From Sphingobium cupriresistens (lineage in GTDB: Bacteria; Pseudomonadota; Alphaproteobacteria; Sphingomonadales; Sphingomonadaceae), in assembly GCF_004152865.1 (NCBI RefSeq), contig NZ_SEOO01000006.1:1-64000 (forward strand): a stretch of 64,000 nucleotides of DNA, in the 5' to 3' direction. Positions 46,697 to 56,240 of the stretch are shown one piece after another. A program made the position numbers and the translations under genes. A model generated the notes under the pieces. The model was given only the letters and a program-made list of their open reading frames with translations. It was not told the origin of the DNA and ran no database searches. Numbering within the stretch: position 1 is the first letter of the stretch; every line of letters starts with the position of its first letter.

Positions 46697-47079
46697 AAGC
46701 CGTCGATACCAATATTCTTGCCAGAGCGATGGTCCGAGATGACGACGACCAGGCGGGCGTTGCGGATTCGGTTCTGGCGAATGGCGCATATGTGCCTCTG
46801 ACAGTGTTGCTTGAAACCGCGTGGCTGCTATCCAGCCGTTATCAGCTCTCGCGATCGGTCGTTGCCGATACGCTGATGGATATAGTGGATTTGCCCAATG
46901 TCTCCGTCGAAGAGGGCGGTGCGGTCCAATGGGCGATTGAACGCTATCGGCATGGCGGCGACATCGCTGACGCGCTGCATATTGTCGCTTCGATTCGCGC
47001 CGACAGCTTCGTCACGTTCGATCGCGAAATGCTCAGAAAGCTTGGCGATTCTCCTCTGCCAATCGAGGTTTTGAAATGA
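46693..47079 (+). CDS. VapC-type PIN-domain toxin
   Basis: 128 residues, GTG start. The PIN catalytic acids are visible: D5 in AVDTNILARA, the Glu in LLETAWLL, the Asp in GGDIADALH and a final TFDREMLRKL. This family cleaves tRNA or rRNA when free of antitoxin. It ends 4 bases into the hydrolase gene. The pair interrupts the conserved rbfA-truB neighbourhood. Confidence 0.9.
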   Translation: MKAVDTNILARAMVRDDDDQAGVADSVLANGAYVPLTVLLETAWLLSSRYQLSRSVVADTLMDIVDLPNVSVEEGGAVQWAIERYRHGGDIADALHIVASIRADSFVTFDREMLRKLGDSPLPIEVLK

Positions 47080-47981
47080 TGCGCGTGATATTGGCCTGCT
47101 TATTGTCTTGTGGCGTGGCAGCGGCGTCCTCGCCCGCCTTCGCCAAGGAGTCGGCGATCCATCCCGCGGTCATTGCCGATCCCAGGCCGGACGCGGCCTA
47201 TCCCGCGGGAATGAGCGCTTTCGTCATTCCGGCGGAGGACGGGGCGATGAACGCGGTGCTCTATACCGCCGCCGGTGCGGGCATCCATCCGACATTGCTG
47301 TTGCTGCACGGCTTTCCCGGTAACGAGCAGAATCTGGACCTGGCCCAGGCCGTGCGCCGGGCCGGATGGAATGTGCTGACGCTCCATTATCGCGGCAGTT
47401 GGGGCAGCCCCGGCGCCTTCTCCTTCGCCAATGCGTCCGACGACGCTTTCACCGCGTTGCAATATCTGCAGCAGCCCTCGGTCGTGGCCAGATATCGCAT
47501 CGACACCAGCGCGATCGTGGTGGCCGGGCATAGCATGGGCGGCTTCATGGCCGCCGATGCCGCCGCCGCCGACCCGCGCGTGGCGGGGCTGTTCCTGATC
47601 GATCCCTGGGATCCGGCGCAAACCGTGGCGGCGCTGGCCACGCCGGAAGGCGAGGCGGGATGGAAGGCCGAAGTGGCGAGCGACCTGCCGCCACTCCATG
47701 GCGCGACCTATGAGGGGCTGACCGGCGAGATCAGGGCTGACGGGCAGAAGTTCGACCTGGGCCGTCGCCTGGCCGGCTATGGCCGCCGTCCGCTGACGCT
47801 GTTGGGCGCGGAAAAGGGGATCGGCGCCATGGCGCGCAAGGCGGCGGCCGATGCGCAGGGGGCCAATCCATCCGCGCGTTTGATGGTCTGGCCGACCGAT
47901 CACAGTTTTTCCGACAGCCGCATTGCATTGGCTGACGCACTGGTGCGTTTCCTGGCTGGCGTCGCGCCGACGATCCGCTAA
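47076..47981 (+). CDS. exported alpha/beta hydrolase
   Basis: 301 residues with a signal peptide ending AAASSPAFA. The hydrolase fold shows [20 protein letters not shown] (oxyanion region), the nucleophile elbow [14 protein letters not shown] with Ser in GHSMG, an Asp in LIDPWDP, and a C-terminal [10 protein letters not shown] with the His. A carboxylesterase or peptidase; substrate unknown. The ATG overlaps the PIN-toxin stop by 4 bases. Confidence 0.85.
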   Translation: MMRVILACLLSCGVAAASSPAFAKESAIHPAVIADPRPDAAYPAGMSAFVIPAEDGAMNAVLYTAAGAGIHPTLLLLHGFPGNEQNLDLAQAVRRAGWNVLTLHYRGSWGSPGAFSFANASDDAFTALQYLQQPSVVARYRIDTSAIVVAGHSMGGFMAADAAAADPRVAGLFLIDPWDPAQTVAALATPEGEAGWKAEVASDLPPLHGATYEGLTGEIRADGQKFDLGRRLAGYGRRPLTLLGAEKGIGAMARKAAADAQGANPSARLMVWPTDHSFSDSRIALADALVRFLAGVAPTIR

Positions 47982-47991
47982 TCCGGCGGGG

Positions 47992-48570
47992 ATGGCGAAG
48001 CTCTATTTCTATTATAGCTCGATGAATGCGGGGAAATCGACCACCCTGCTGCAATCCGACTTCAACTATCGCGAGCGCGGCATGGAAACCATGCTCTGGA
48101 CCGCCGCGCTGGACGATCGCTACGGCCGGGGGCGGATCGTGTCGCGCATCGGGCTGGACGCGCAGGCGCATCTGTTCGATCCGCAGGTCGACATCTTCGC
48201 CGCCATCGCGGTCCAGCATGAGGCGACGCCGCTGTCCTGCGTGCTGCTGGACGAAGCGCAGTTCCTGACCGAGGCGCAGGTGTGGCAACTCGGCGCGGTC
48301 TGCGACCGGCTGGGCATCCCGGTCCTCTGCTACGGCATTCGCACCGATTTTCAGGGCCAGCTTTTCGCCGGCAGCGCGGCGCTATTGGGGCTGGCCGACA
48401 CGCTGACCGAGATCAAGACGGTGTGCGATTGCGGGCGCAAGGCGACCATGAACCTGCGCGTCGATGCGGGCGGACGGCCGATCCAGCAAGGCGCGCAGAC
48501 GCAGATTGGCGGCAATGATCGCTATGTCGCGCTGTGCCGCCGGCATTTCGTGGAGCAGATGCGGGGCTGA
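47992..48570 (+). CDS. tdk: thymidine kinase
   Basis: Salvages thymidine to dTMP. 192 residues; the P-loop SSMNAGKST is near residue 10, [16 protein letters not shown] is the lasso/Walker B region, and [13 protein letters not shown] is typical of type II TK. The zinc cysteines lie in VCDCGRK and ALCRRHF. The earlier in-frame ATG at 47923 lies inside the hydrolase gene. Its neighbours are not nucleotide genes. Confidence 0.93.
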   Translation: MAKLYFYYSSMNAGKSTTLLQSDFNYRERGMETMLWTAALDDRYGRGRIVSRIGLDAQAHLFDPQVDIFAAIAVQHEATPLSCVLLDEAQFLTEAQVWQLGAVCDRLGIPVLCYGIRTDFQGQLFAGSAALLGLADTLTEIKTVCDCGRKATMNLRVDAGGRPIQQGAQTQIGGNDRYVALCRRHFVEQMRG

Positions 48571-48601
48571 CAGCGGTGGCGACGCGCTATACACGCGCGC
48601 C

Positions 48602-49639
48602 ATGCACGGTTGGATCATCCTCGACAAACCCCATGGCCTGGGTTCGACCCAGGCGGTCAGCGCGGTCAAGCGCGCGCTGCGGATCAGCGAGGCGGGCAAG
48701 TGGAAGGTCGGCCATGGCGGCACGCTCGATCCGCTGGCGACCGGGGTGCTGCCGATTGCGATCGGGGAAGCGACCAAGCTGGCGGGCCGGATGCTCGACA
48801 GCGACAAGATTTACGATTTTACGGTCGCTTTCGGTGTTCAGACCGACACGCTGGACCTGGAGGGGAAGGGAATCGCGCAGAGCGACGTGCGCCCGACGCT
48901 GGCGCAGGTGCAGGCGGTCCTGCCGCGCTTCACCGGACCGATCGAGCAAGCGCCGCCGGCCTATAGCGCGATCCTGATCGACGGCCAGCGCGCCTACGAC
49001 CTCGCCCGCAAAGGGGAAGAGGTCGAGATGAAGCGGCGGTCAGTGACGATCCATGGGCTGCATATATCCTCGTCCCAGGGGGCAGAGGATAGCGGAGTTT
49101 GTCCGCAGGGCGGGCTAGCGCAGCTTGGAGCGGGGGAGCGAGAGGCAGGCCCCGCTCCAACTTCGGCCAGGCAGCAAGCTGCCAAGCCTTCATATCCTCT
49201 CCCCCATGGGGAGAGGGTTTCAGAGATCACCCTTCGCGCCCACGTCTCCAAGGGCACTTACATCCGCTCCCTGGCCCGCGACATCGCGCTGGCGTTGGGA
49301 ACGGTCGGTCATGTCACCATGCTGCGCCGGGTGAAGGCAGGGCCGTTCACCCTCGAATCCGCAATTTCGCTGGACAAATTGGACCAAGCTGCTAGGGGCG
49401 GCGGCATCGGTGGGCTTATGCTGCCGCTGACGGCGGGGCTGGACGACATCCCGGCTCTCCCCGTCTCTCCCGATCAGGCCATCGCTCTCCGCCAGGGGAA
49501 GATACTGACCGGGATCGCCGCCACCGACGGCCAGTATCTGGCGACATTGGGCGATATCCCCGTGGCGCTGGTGCGGTCGGACGATCATCAGATCGTCGTG
49601 GTGCGCGGTTTCAACCTGATGTCGAGGGAAGACGATTAG
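48602..49639 (+). CDS. truB: tRNA pseudouridine(55) synthase, with in-frame insertion
   Basis: Makes pseudouridine 55 in the tRNA T loop. From ATG 48602 the protein has 345 residues against roughly 300 in the family. WIILDKPHGLGSTQAVSAVK, GHGGTLDPLATGVLPIA (catalytic Asp) and YDFTVAFGVQTDT are normal. Between VTIHGLHI and ITLRAHVSKGTYIRSLARDI lies a segment of about 58 residues (SSSQGAEDSGVCPQ ... YPLPHGERV) with no TruB character, where the family has a short loop. The frame is preserved. The stop directly abuts rpsO. Confidence 0.92.
   Translation: MHGWIILDKPHGLGSTQAVSAVKRALRISEAGKWKVGHGGTLDPLATGVLPIAIGEATKLAGRMLDSDKIYDFTVAFGVQTDTLDLEGKGIAQSDVRPTLAQVQAVLPRFTGPIEQAPPAYSAILIDGQRAYDLARKGEEVEMKRRSVTIHGLHISSSQGAEDSGVCPQGGLAQLGAGEREAGPAPTSARQQAAKPSYPLPHGERVSEITLRAHVSKGTYIRSLARDIALALGTVGHVTMLRRVKAGPFTLESAISLDKLDQAARGGGIGGLMLPLTAGLDDIPALPVSPDQAIALRQGKILTGIAATDGQYLATLGDIPVALVRSDDHQIVVVRGFNLMSREDD
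49063..49226 (+). repeat. palindrome-rich element inserted in frame in truB
   Basis: This stretch contains TTGGAGCGGGG / CCCCGCTCCAA (49125-49135 with 49150-49160), GGCAGC / GCTGCC (49170-49183) and a near-perfect palindrome CCTCTCCCCCATGGGGAGAGG (49196-49216). ATATCCTCGTCCC at its left and ATATCCTCTCCCC at its right are similar. Codon use and residue composition differ from the rest of truB. Exact borders need a family alignment. Confidence 0.65.
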
Positions 49640-49909
49640 ATGACGATTACTGCCGAGCGCAAGGAAGCGCTGATCAAGGAATATGCCCGCGCTGAGGGTG
49701 ATACGGGTTCGCCAGAGGTTCAGGTTTCGATCCTGACCGAGCGGATCACCAACCTGACCGAGCATTTCAAGGGTCACCACAAGGACAATCATAGCCGTCG
49801 TGGTCTGCTGATGATGGTCAACAAGCGTCGTTCGCTGCTGGACTATCTCAAGAAGAAGGATCAGGCGCGCTATGTCGACCTGATCGGTAAGCTGGGCCTG
49901 CGCAAGTAA
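49640..49909 (+). CDS. rpsO: 30S ribosomal protein S15
   Basis: 89 residues, the standard length. [40 protein letters not shown] and [20 protein letters not shown] are the hallmark segments. Starts directly after the truB stop and precedes pnp, as in most proteobacteria. Confidence 0.97.
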   Translation: MTITAERKEALIKEYARAEGDTGSPEVQVSILTERITNLTEHFKGHHKDNHSRRGLLMMVNKRRSLLDYLKKKDQARYVDLIGKLGLRK

Positions 49910-49924
49910 GCCTGCTACAAAGGG

Positions 49925-49946
49925 ACGGCCCCATTCGGGGCCGTTT
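49925..49946 (+). terminator. hairpin (partial terminator) between rpsO and pnp
   Basis: ACGGCCCC and GGGGCCGT form a perfect 8-bp stem with an ATTC loop, followed by only TT then CC. The weak T tract suggests attenuation or an RNA-processing site rather than full termination before pnp. Confidence 0.6.
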
Positions 49947-50085
49947 CCGATTCTGGAATGGGGCGCAATTCGGCGCCCTGTTGCATATCAGGGGCCAGAT
50001 GATGCCCCGACACCGCTGCGGGCCGGTTAGCTCGCAACACAGGCCCCGCCCGGCAATAGGGCCGACGCGGGCGAAGGAAAAAACT

Positions 50086-52422
50086 ATGTTCGACGTCAAG
50101 AAAGTATCTATCGAGCTGGCCGGCAAGACGCTGACCCTCGAAACCGGCCGTATCGCGCGCCAGGCTGACGCCGCCGTGCTGGCGACCTATGGCGAAACCG
50201 TGGTGCTGTGCGCCGTGACCGCCGCAAAGAGCGTGAAGGAAGGCCAGGATTTCTTCCCGCTGACCGTTCACTATCAGGAAAAATATTCGGCCGCCGGCCG
50301 CATCCCCGGCGGCTTCTTCAAGCGTGAGCGTGGCGCGACGGAAAAGGAAACGCTGGTTTCCCGCCTGATCGACCGCCCGATCCGTCCGCTGTTCCCCGAA
50401 GGTTTCTATAACGAAATCAACGTGATTGCGCAGGTTCTTTCGTTCGATGGCGAAAGCGAGCCGGACATTGTGGCAATGATCGCCGCTTCGGCCGCGCTGA
50501 CCCTGTCGGGTGTGCCGTTCATGGGTCCGATCGGCGCTGCGCGCGTGGGCTACAAGGATGGCGAATATCAGCTCAACCCGTCGCTGGACGAAGTGAAGAC
50601 CGGCGAACTCGATCTGGTTGTGGCCGCCACCGGCAACGCGGTGATGATGGTCGAATCCGAAGCGAAGGAACTGTCGGAAGAGATCATGCTGGGCGCGGTC
50701 CTGTTCGCCCATGAAGCGAGCAAGAAGATCGCCAATGCGATCATCGACTTGGCTGAAAAGGCCGCCAAGGATCCCTGGGAAGTGGCCAAGGGCGACAATC
50801 TGGACGACCTGAAGAAGAAGCTGAAGAAGCTGATCGGCAAGGACATCACCGCCGCCTACAAGCTGACCGACAAGTCGGCCCGTTCGAACGCGCTGAACGA
50901 AGCCCGCGCCAAGGCGAAGGCCAGCTTTACCGCCGAAGGCCTGGACGCCCAGACCGTCATGGCCGGCATCAAGCTGACCAAGAAGCTGGAAGCGGAAATC
51001 GTGCGCGGCGCCATCCTCAAGGACGGCAAGCGCATCGACGGTCGCACCACCACGCAGATCCGTCCGATCGAAGCGATGGTCGGCTTCCTGCCCCGCACCC
51101 ATGGTTCGGCGCTGTTCACGCGCGGTGAAACGCAGTCCATCTGCACCACCACGTTGGGCACCAAGGACGCCGAGCAGATGATCGACGGCCTGACCGGCCT
51201 GCATTATGAAAACTTCATGCTGCACTATAACTTCCCGCCCTATTCGGTCGGTGAAGTCGGCCGCTTCGGCGCGCCGGGTCGTCGTGAAGTGGGCCATGGC
51301 AAGCTGGCATGGCGTGCGCTGCACCCCGTGTTGCCGAGCAAGGACGAGTTCCCCTACACGATCCGCGTTCTGTCGGACATCACCGAATCGAACGGGTCTT
51401 CCTCGATGGCCACCGTCTGCGGCGGTTCGCTCTCGATGATGGACGCCGGTGTGCCGTTGAAGCGCCCCGTGTCCGGCATCGCCATGGGCCTGATCCTGGA
51501 AGGCAAGGATTTCGCCGTCCTGTCCGACATTTTGGGTGACGAAGATCACCTCGGCGACATGGACTTCAAGGTTGCCGGCACCGAAGCGGGCATCACCACG
51601 ATGCAGATGGACATCAAGATTGCGGGCATTACGCGCGAAATTTTTGAAGCCGCGCTGACGCAGGCGAAGGAAGGCCGTGCGCATATCCTTGGCGAAATGA
51701 GCAAGGCGCTGTCCTCGACCCGCACCGAATTGTCGGCGCACGCCCCGCGCATCGAGACGTTGCAGATCGACAAGTCGAAGATCCGCGAAGTCATCGGCAC
51801 CGGCGGCAAGGTCATCCGCGAAATCGTCGCCGAAACCGGCGCGAAGGTGGACATCGACGATGAAGGCCTGATCAAGATCAGCTCGTCCGACCCCGCGCAG
51901 ATCGAAGCGGCCCGCAAGTGGATCCTCGGCATCACGCAGGAAGCGGAAGTCGGCAAAATCTATGACGGCAAGGTCGTTAACATCGTTGATTTCGGCGCCT
52001 TCGTGAACTTCATGGGTGGCAAGGACGGTCTCGTCCATGTGTCCGAAATGAAGAATGAGCGCGTTGAAAAGCCGACCGACGTCGTGTCGGAAGGCCAGGA
52101 AGTGAAGGTCAAGGTTCTCGAAATCGACCCGCGCGGCAAGGTTCGCCTGTCGATGCGCGTAGTCGATCAGGAAACCGGCGCGGAACTGGAGGACACCCGT
52201 CCCGCCCGCGAACCGCGCGAACCGCGCAGCGATCGCGGTCCGCGTCGTGATGGCGGTGGCGATCGTGGCCCGCGTCGCGAAGGCGGCGAAGGCCGTGGCG
52301 ATCGCGGTCGTGGCCCGCGCCGCGACGGCGGTGACCGTGGTCCCCGTCGTGACCGCAGCGAAGGCGGCAATGATGACGGCCCGGCGCCGGGCGGTCTGCC
52401 CGACTTCCTGACCCAAGACTAA
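50086..52422 (+). CDS. pnp: polyribonucleotide nucleotidyltransferase
   Basis: Phosphorolytic 3'-5' exoribonuclease. 778 residues, longer than E. coli (711). Two RNase PH cores flank a helical linker; [19 protein letters not shown] is in the second core. The KH domain is near [20 protein letters not shown], and the S1 domain near [21 protein letters not shown] repetitive Arg/Gly/Asp-rich tail of about 75 residues (repeats such as RGPRRDGG) ends [10 protein letters not shown]. The ATG at 50086 follows GAAGGAAA; the longer frame to 49981 adds residues not found in the family. Confidence 0.96.
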   Translation: MFDVKKVSIELAGKTLTLETGRIARQADAAVLATYGETVVLCAVTAAKSVKEGQDFFPLTVHYQEKYSAAGRIPGGFFKRERGATEKETLVSRLIDRPIRPLFPEGFYNEINVIAQVLSFDGESEPDIVAMIAASAALTLSGVPFMGPIGAARVGYKDGEYQLNPSLDEVKTGELDLVVAATGNAVMMVESEAKELSEEIMLGAVLFAHEASKKIANAIIDLAEKAAKDPWEVAKGDNLDDLKKKLKKLIGKDITAAYKLTDKSARSNALNEARAKAKASFTAEGLDAQTVMAGIKLTKKLEAEIVRGAILKDGKRIDGRTTTQIRPIEAMVGFLPRTHGSALFTRGETQSICTTTLGTKDAEQMIDGLTGLHYENFMLHYNFPPYSVGEVGRFGAPGRREVGHGKLAWRALHPVLPSKDEFPYTIRVLSDITESNGSSSMATVCGGSLSMMDAGVPLKRPVSGIAMGLILEGKDFAVLSDILGDEDHLGDMDFKVAGTEAGITTMQMDIKIAGITREIFEAALTQAKEGRAHILGEMSKALSSTRTELSAHAPRIETLQIDKSKIREVIGTGGKVIREIVAETGAKVDIDDEGLIKISSSDPAQIEAARKWILGITQEAEVGKIYDGKVVNIVDFGAFVNFMGGKDGLVHVSEMKNERVEKPTDVVSEGQEVKVKVLEIDPRGKVRLSMRVVDQETGAELEDTRPAREPREPRSDRGPRRDGGGDRGPRREGGEGRGDRGRGPRRDGGDRGPRRDRSEGGNDDGPAPGGLPDFLTQD

Positions 52423-52427
52423 ATATC

Positions 52428-52452
52428 ATGGCGGATCGCCACGATCCGCCAT
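52428..52452. repeat. short inverted repeat after pnp
   Basis: ATGGCGGATCG and CGATCCGCCAT pair perfectly around CCA, 5 bases after the pnp stop and just before the terminator; it may stabilise the 3' end of the message. Confidence 0.7.
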
Positions 52453-52467
52453 GACCGCCAAATGAAA

Positions 52468-52500
52468 CGGGGCGCCCAATTCTCCGGGCGCCTCGTTTTT
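52468..52500 (+). terminator. rho-independent terminator after pnp
   Basis: A 10-bp stem CGGGGCGCCC / GGGCGCCTCG with an 8-base loop is followed by TTTTT. It ends the truB-rpsO-pnp message. Confidence 0.85.
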
Positions 52501-52584
52501 GTCATGAAGGAGCAATTGACTAACTTCGATCAATGCGCTGGCATAAGGTTCTGATACTGTAACGACGAACTGTTGGGGAACATC

Positions 52585-53604
52585 ATGCAGCGGAGCAATG
52601 AGCGGTTCGTGGAACGCCTGCCGCTCGTCCTCGATCGGCCGGTCTATGCCTATATATTGACGTTTTTTTTCTGCGCTGCAGGCCTGTTGTTGCGGATCGC
52701 CGCGGAGCCGCTGCTGCCGGTCGGCTATCCCTTCCTTACTTTTTTTCCCGCCGTCATCCTGTCGTCCTTCCTGTTCGGCGTGCGGCCGGGCGTGTTCGCG
52801 GCTGTGCTGTGCGGGGTCACATCCTGGTATGTCTTCATCCCGCCCAACGGCAGTTTCGCCTTCAATCCTGCGGTCGCGGTCGCAATGCTTTTTTATACCG
52901 GGGTGGTCGCAGTCGACATCATCCTGATTCATTTCATGCAGCGCGCGAATTTCAACCTGGCGGTGGAGCGGGAGCGCAGCCGCGCTCTTGCCGAAAATCG
53001 CGAACTACTGTTCCACGAACTCCAGCATCGCGTGTCCAATAATTTGCAGGTGGTCGCTGCGATGCTCTCGCTCCAGCGCCGCCATGTCGATCATGACGTC
53101 GCGCGCCGGGCGTTGGATGACGCCTCCGCCCGGCTGTCGCTGATCGGCCGGATCAGCCGGGCGCTCTACGATCCATCGGGCGTCGGACAGGATATGTGCG
53201 CTTTCCTGAACGCCCTGACTACCGACATAGTCGATGCCAGCGGGCGAACCGACATTCAGGTGATCGTGACGGCGCCGGACGGATTGCGGATCGATCCCAA
53301 CATCACCGTGCCTCTGGCCTTGGTGGTGGCGGAATCGGTCAGCAATGCGATCGAACATGGCCTGCCCGATCGCGGCGGCGCCATTGCGGTGACGTTGGAG
53401 TCCAATAATGGCGCGCTGGCCTTGCAGGTCGCCGATGACGGGCAGGGCATCGCAACCGATTCCCCGACAGACAAGAGCGAATCCCTGGGCCTGCGTATCG
53501 CCCATGCGCTGGCGGCGCAGTTAGGCGGCCATTTCGCGCTGACAGCGGCGCCGCAGGGCGGAGCCGTCGCAAGGCTCGAGCTGCCTGCGCGCGCATCCTG
53601 TTGA
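52585..53604 (+). CDS. membrane sensor histidine kinase, DUF4118-HisKA_2-HATPase
   Basis: 339 residues from the ATG at 52585 (a TTG lies at 52573). Residues 15-115 hold three to four membrane helices of the DUF4118 type. HisKA_2 follows, with the phosphoacceptor in LLFHELQHRVSNNLQVVAAM. The ATPase domain has VVAESVSNAIEHGLPDRGGA (N box) and QVADDGQGIA. No extracytoplasmic sensor domain and no response regulator nearby, so the partner is unknown. HisKA_2 kinases in alphaproteobacteria often act on single-domain regulators or PhyR; that link is inference. Confidence 0.9.
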   Translation: MQRSNERFVERLPLVLDRPVYAYILTFFFCAAGLLLRIAAEPLLPVGYPFLTFFPAVILSSFLFGVRPGVFAAVLCGVTSWYVFIPPNGSFAFNPAVAVAMLFYTGVVAVDIILIHFMQRANFNLAVERERSRALAENRELLFHELQHRVSNNLQVVAAMLSLQRRHVDHDVARRALDDASARLSLIGRISRALYDPSGVGQDMCAFLNALTTDIVDASGRTDIQVIVTAPDGLRIDPNITVPLALVVAESVSNAIEHGLPDRGGAIAVTLESNNGALALQVADDGQGIATDSPTDKSESLGLRIAHALAAQLGGHFALTAAPQGGAVARLELPARASC

Positions 53605-53658
53605 ATGACGCGCATTCTGCCGCTTGGCGGCGGCGTGTCCCTCGGCTATGACCCGCCC

Positions 53659-54447
53659 ATGCTGACGAAAACCCTGACGCGCATTGGCGCGGCCACCGCC
53701 CTGGTCCTGATCGCCTCGCCTGTCCTCACCGGCTGCTCCACGTCGAAGAACAAGGCCGACACCCAATATGTCGCGCGCGACGTATCGACCCTGTATAATA
53801 GCGGGAAGGACCGGCTGGACCGCGGCCAGTATAAGCTTGCCGCCGCTCTGTTCGACGAGGTGGAACGCCAGCATCCCTATTCGCCCTGGGCGCGCCGGGC
53901 GCAGCTCATGTCGGCGTTCAGCTATTATATGAATCGCGATTATGCCGAATCCATTTCGGCGTCGCAGCGTTTCCTGTCGATCCATACCGGCAATAAAGAC
54001 GCGCCCTACGCCTATTATCTGATCGCGCTCTGCTATTATGAGCAGATCGCCGACGTCACCCGCGACCAGAAGATCACGCAGCAAGGATTGGATGCGCTGG
54101 GCGAACTGATCCGCCGCTATCCCGACACCCGCTACGCCGCCGACGCGCGGTTGAAGGTCGATCTGGTCAACGATCATCTGGCCGGCAAGGAAATGGAAGT
54201 CGGCCGTTTCTACCAGCGGCGCGGCCAGTGGCTGGCGGCCACGTTGCGTTTTCGTTCGGTGGTCGACAAGTACCAGACCACCACCCACACGCCCGAAGCG
54301 CTGGAGCGGCTGGTCGAATCCTATCTCTCGCTCGGCATCCCCGCCGAAGCGCAGAAGGCCGCCGCCGTGCTGGGCCGCAACTATCCCGGCACCAAATGGT
54401 ATGAGCGCAGCTACAAGCTGATGCAGGAACATGGCGGCAAGGCCTGA
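53659..54447 (+). CDS. bamD: outer membrane protein assembly factor BamD
   Basis: Lipoprotein partner of BamA with TPR repeats. 262 residues from ATG 53659; signal peptide with lipobox LTGC. TPR-like motifs: LYNSGKDRLDRGQYKLAAAL, VERQHPYSPWARRAQLMSAF and DALGELIRRYPDTRYAADAR. The earlier frame start (53605) would put residues before the lipoprotein signal. It is followed by recN, a common order in alphaproteobacteria. Confidence 0.94.
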   Translation: MLTKTLTRIGAATALVLIASPVLTGCSTSKNKADTQYVARDVSTLYNSGKDRLDRGQYKLAAALFDEVERQHPYSPWARRAQLMSAFSYYMNRDYAESISASQRFLSIHTGNKDAPYAYYLIALCYYEQIADVTRDQKITQQGLDALGELIRRYPDTRYAADARLKVDLVNDHLAGKEMEVGRFYQRRGQWLAATLRFRSVVDKYQTTTHTPEALERLVESYLSLGIPAEAQKAAAVLGRNYPGTKWYERSYKLMQEHGGKA

Positions 54448-54497
54448 CGGCCTTTTTGCCTGTTCCCCTTTTGTGCGGTGACAGGTAGAAGCGCGCC

Positions 54498-56162
54498 ATG
54501 CTGATCTCGCTCGCCATCCGCAATGTCGTGCTGATCGAGGCGCTGGACTTGGAGTTCGGCGCGGGCCTTTCCGTGCTGACCGGGGAGACGGGGGCGGGCA
54601 AGTCGATCCTGCTGGATTCGCTCGGCCTGGCGCTGGGCGCGCGCGCCGACAGCGGTCTGGTGCGCAATGGTGAGGCGCAGGCGAGTGTCGTCGCCACCTT
54701 CGAACCGCCGGCCGCCGCCACCCGCGTTGCGCTGCTGCTCGCGAACAATGGCATCGAGATTGAACCGGGCGAGCCGCTGCTGATCCGCCGCTTGGTGAAG
54801 GCCGATGGAGGCAGTCGCGCCTTCGTCAACGATCAGCCCTGTTCGGCGGCGCTGCTGCGCGACCTGGGCGGATCGCTGGTCGAAATCCACGGCCAGCATG
54901 ACGATCGCGGCCTGCTCAACCCGCGCGGCCATCGCGCGCTGCTCGACAGCTATGGCCGCTGCGAGGCCGGAGCGGTGGCGTCTGCCCATGCCGGCTGGCG
55001 CACCGCGGCCAAGGCGCTGGCGGAGGCGCATGCCGCTGTGGACAATGCCGCGCGCGACCGTGATTACCTGACCCATGCGGTCGAAGAATTGCGCAAGTTC
55101 GCGCCCGAACCGGGTGAGGAGGCGACGCTGGCGGAAGAACGCGCGACCATGCAGAAGGGCGCGCGCCTGACCGACGACCTGAGCGCCGTCGGCGATTGCC
55201 TGGCCGGATCGGATGGCGGGCTGGCCCAATTGCGACAGGCGGCGCGGCGGCTGGACCGGATCGCGTCGGAAGAGCCGCTGCTGGCCGCGGTGTTGGAGGC
55301 GTTAGACCGCGCTGTGGTGGAGGCGGGCGAGGCCGAAGACCGGCTGGCCGAAGCGGTCGAGGCGCTGAGCTTCGATCCCGCGCGCCTCGACATGATCGAA
55401 ACCCGTCTGTTCGACCTGCGCGGTCTGGCGCGCAAGCATCAGGTGCAGCCGGACGATCTGGCGGCGCTGCGCGACGAGATGGATGCGAAGCTGGCCGCGA
55501 TCGAGGGCGGCGAGGCGCATATCGCGGCGCTGGAAAAGGATGTCGCGGGGAAGGCCGCCGCCTATCGCGCCGCAGCGCAGGCGCTGTCGGGTGAACGGCA
55601 GATGGCTGCCGGGCGTCTGGATGCGGCGGTCGCTGCCGAACTTGCGCCGCTGAAACTGGACGCCGCCCGGTTCCGCACCGTGGTGGCGCAACTGGACGAG
55701 GGTCAGTGGAGTCCGCAGGGGATGGACCGGGTCGAGTTCGAAATCTCGACGAACCCCGGCGCGCCCTTCGCGCCGCTGGCCAAGATCGCATCGGGCGGTG
55801 AATTGTCGCGCTTCATCCTGGCGCTGAAGGTCGCGCTGGCCGAGCGCGGCGGGGCGGATACGCTGATCTTCGACGAGATCGACCGGGGCGTGGGCGGCGC
55901 GGTGGCCGACGCGATCGGTGAGCGGCTGTCGCGGCTGGCGCAGAGCAACCAGATCCTCGTCGTCACCCACAGCCCGCAGGTCGCGGCGCGGGGCGCGGGC
56001 CATCTGCTGATCGCCAAGTCCAGTGACGGCACCGTCACGCGCACCGGCGTTCATGCGCTGGACGATGCGGAACGCCGCGAGGAAATCGCGCGGATGCTGT
56101 CAGGCGCGGAAATCACGGCGGAGGCGCGCGCGCAGGCGGAACGGTTGCTGGAGCGGGTTTGA
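54498..56162 (+). CDS. recN: DNA repair protein RecN
   Basis: SMC-like ATPase for double-strand break repair. 554 residues; N-terminal LAIRNVVLIEALDLEFGAGL and Walker A GETGAGKS near residues 29-36. A coiled-coil middle follows. The C-terminal ABC signature is ASGGELSRFILALKVALAER, Walker B LIFDEIDRGVGG, and QILVVTHSPQVAARG. No LexA box identified with confidence upstream. Confidence 0.95.
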   Translation: MLISLAIRNVVLIEALDLEFGAGLSVLTGETGAGKSILLDSLGLALGARADSGLVRNGEAQASVVATFEPPAAATRVALLLANNGIEIEPGEPLLIRRLVKADGGSRAFVNDQPCSAALLRDLGGSLVEIHGQHDDRGLLNPRGHRALLDSYGRCEAGAVASAHAGWRTAAKALAEAHAAVDNAARDRDYLTHAVEELRKFAPEPGEEATLAEERATMQKGARLTDDLSAVGDCLAGSDGGLAQLRQAARRLDRIASEEPLLAAVLEALDRAVVEAGEAEDRLAEAVEALSFDPARLDMIETRLFDLRGLARKHQVQPDDLAALRDEMDAKLAAIEGGEAHIAALEKDVAGKAAAYRAAAQALSGERQMAAGRLDAAVAAELAPLKLDAARFRTVVAQLDEGQWSPQGMDRVEFEISTNPGAPFAPLAKIASGGELSRFILALKVALAERGGADTLIFDEIDRGVGGAVADAIGERLSRLAQSNQILVVTHSPQVAARGAGHLLIAKSSDGTVTRTGVHALDDAERREEIARMLSGAEITAEARAQAERLLERV

Positions 56163-56240
56163 CGCTTGTGTTCCCGCCTAGGGGCTACGGTTTGTGGAGG
56201 CTTGACACCACCCTCGAAGCGAACGGAGACGGTAAATAGC

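Noticed and set aside
49915..52416. 833-codon minus-strand frame opposite pnp
   Set aside because: Shadow frame; pnp domains are clear on the plus strand.
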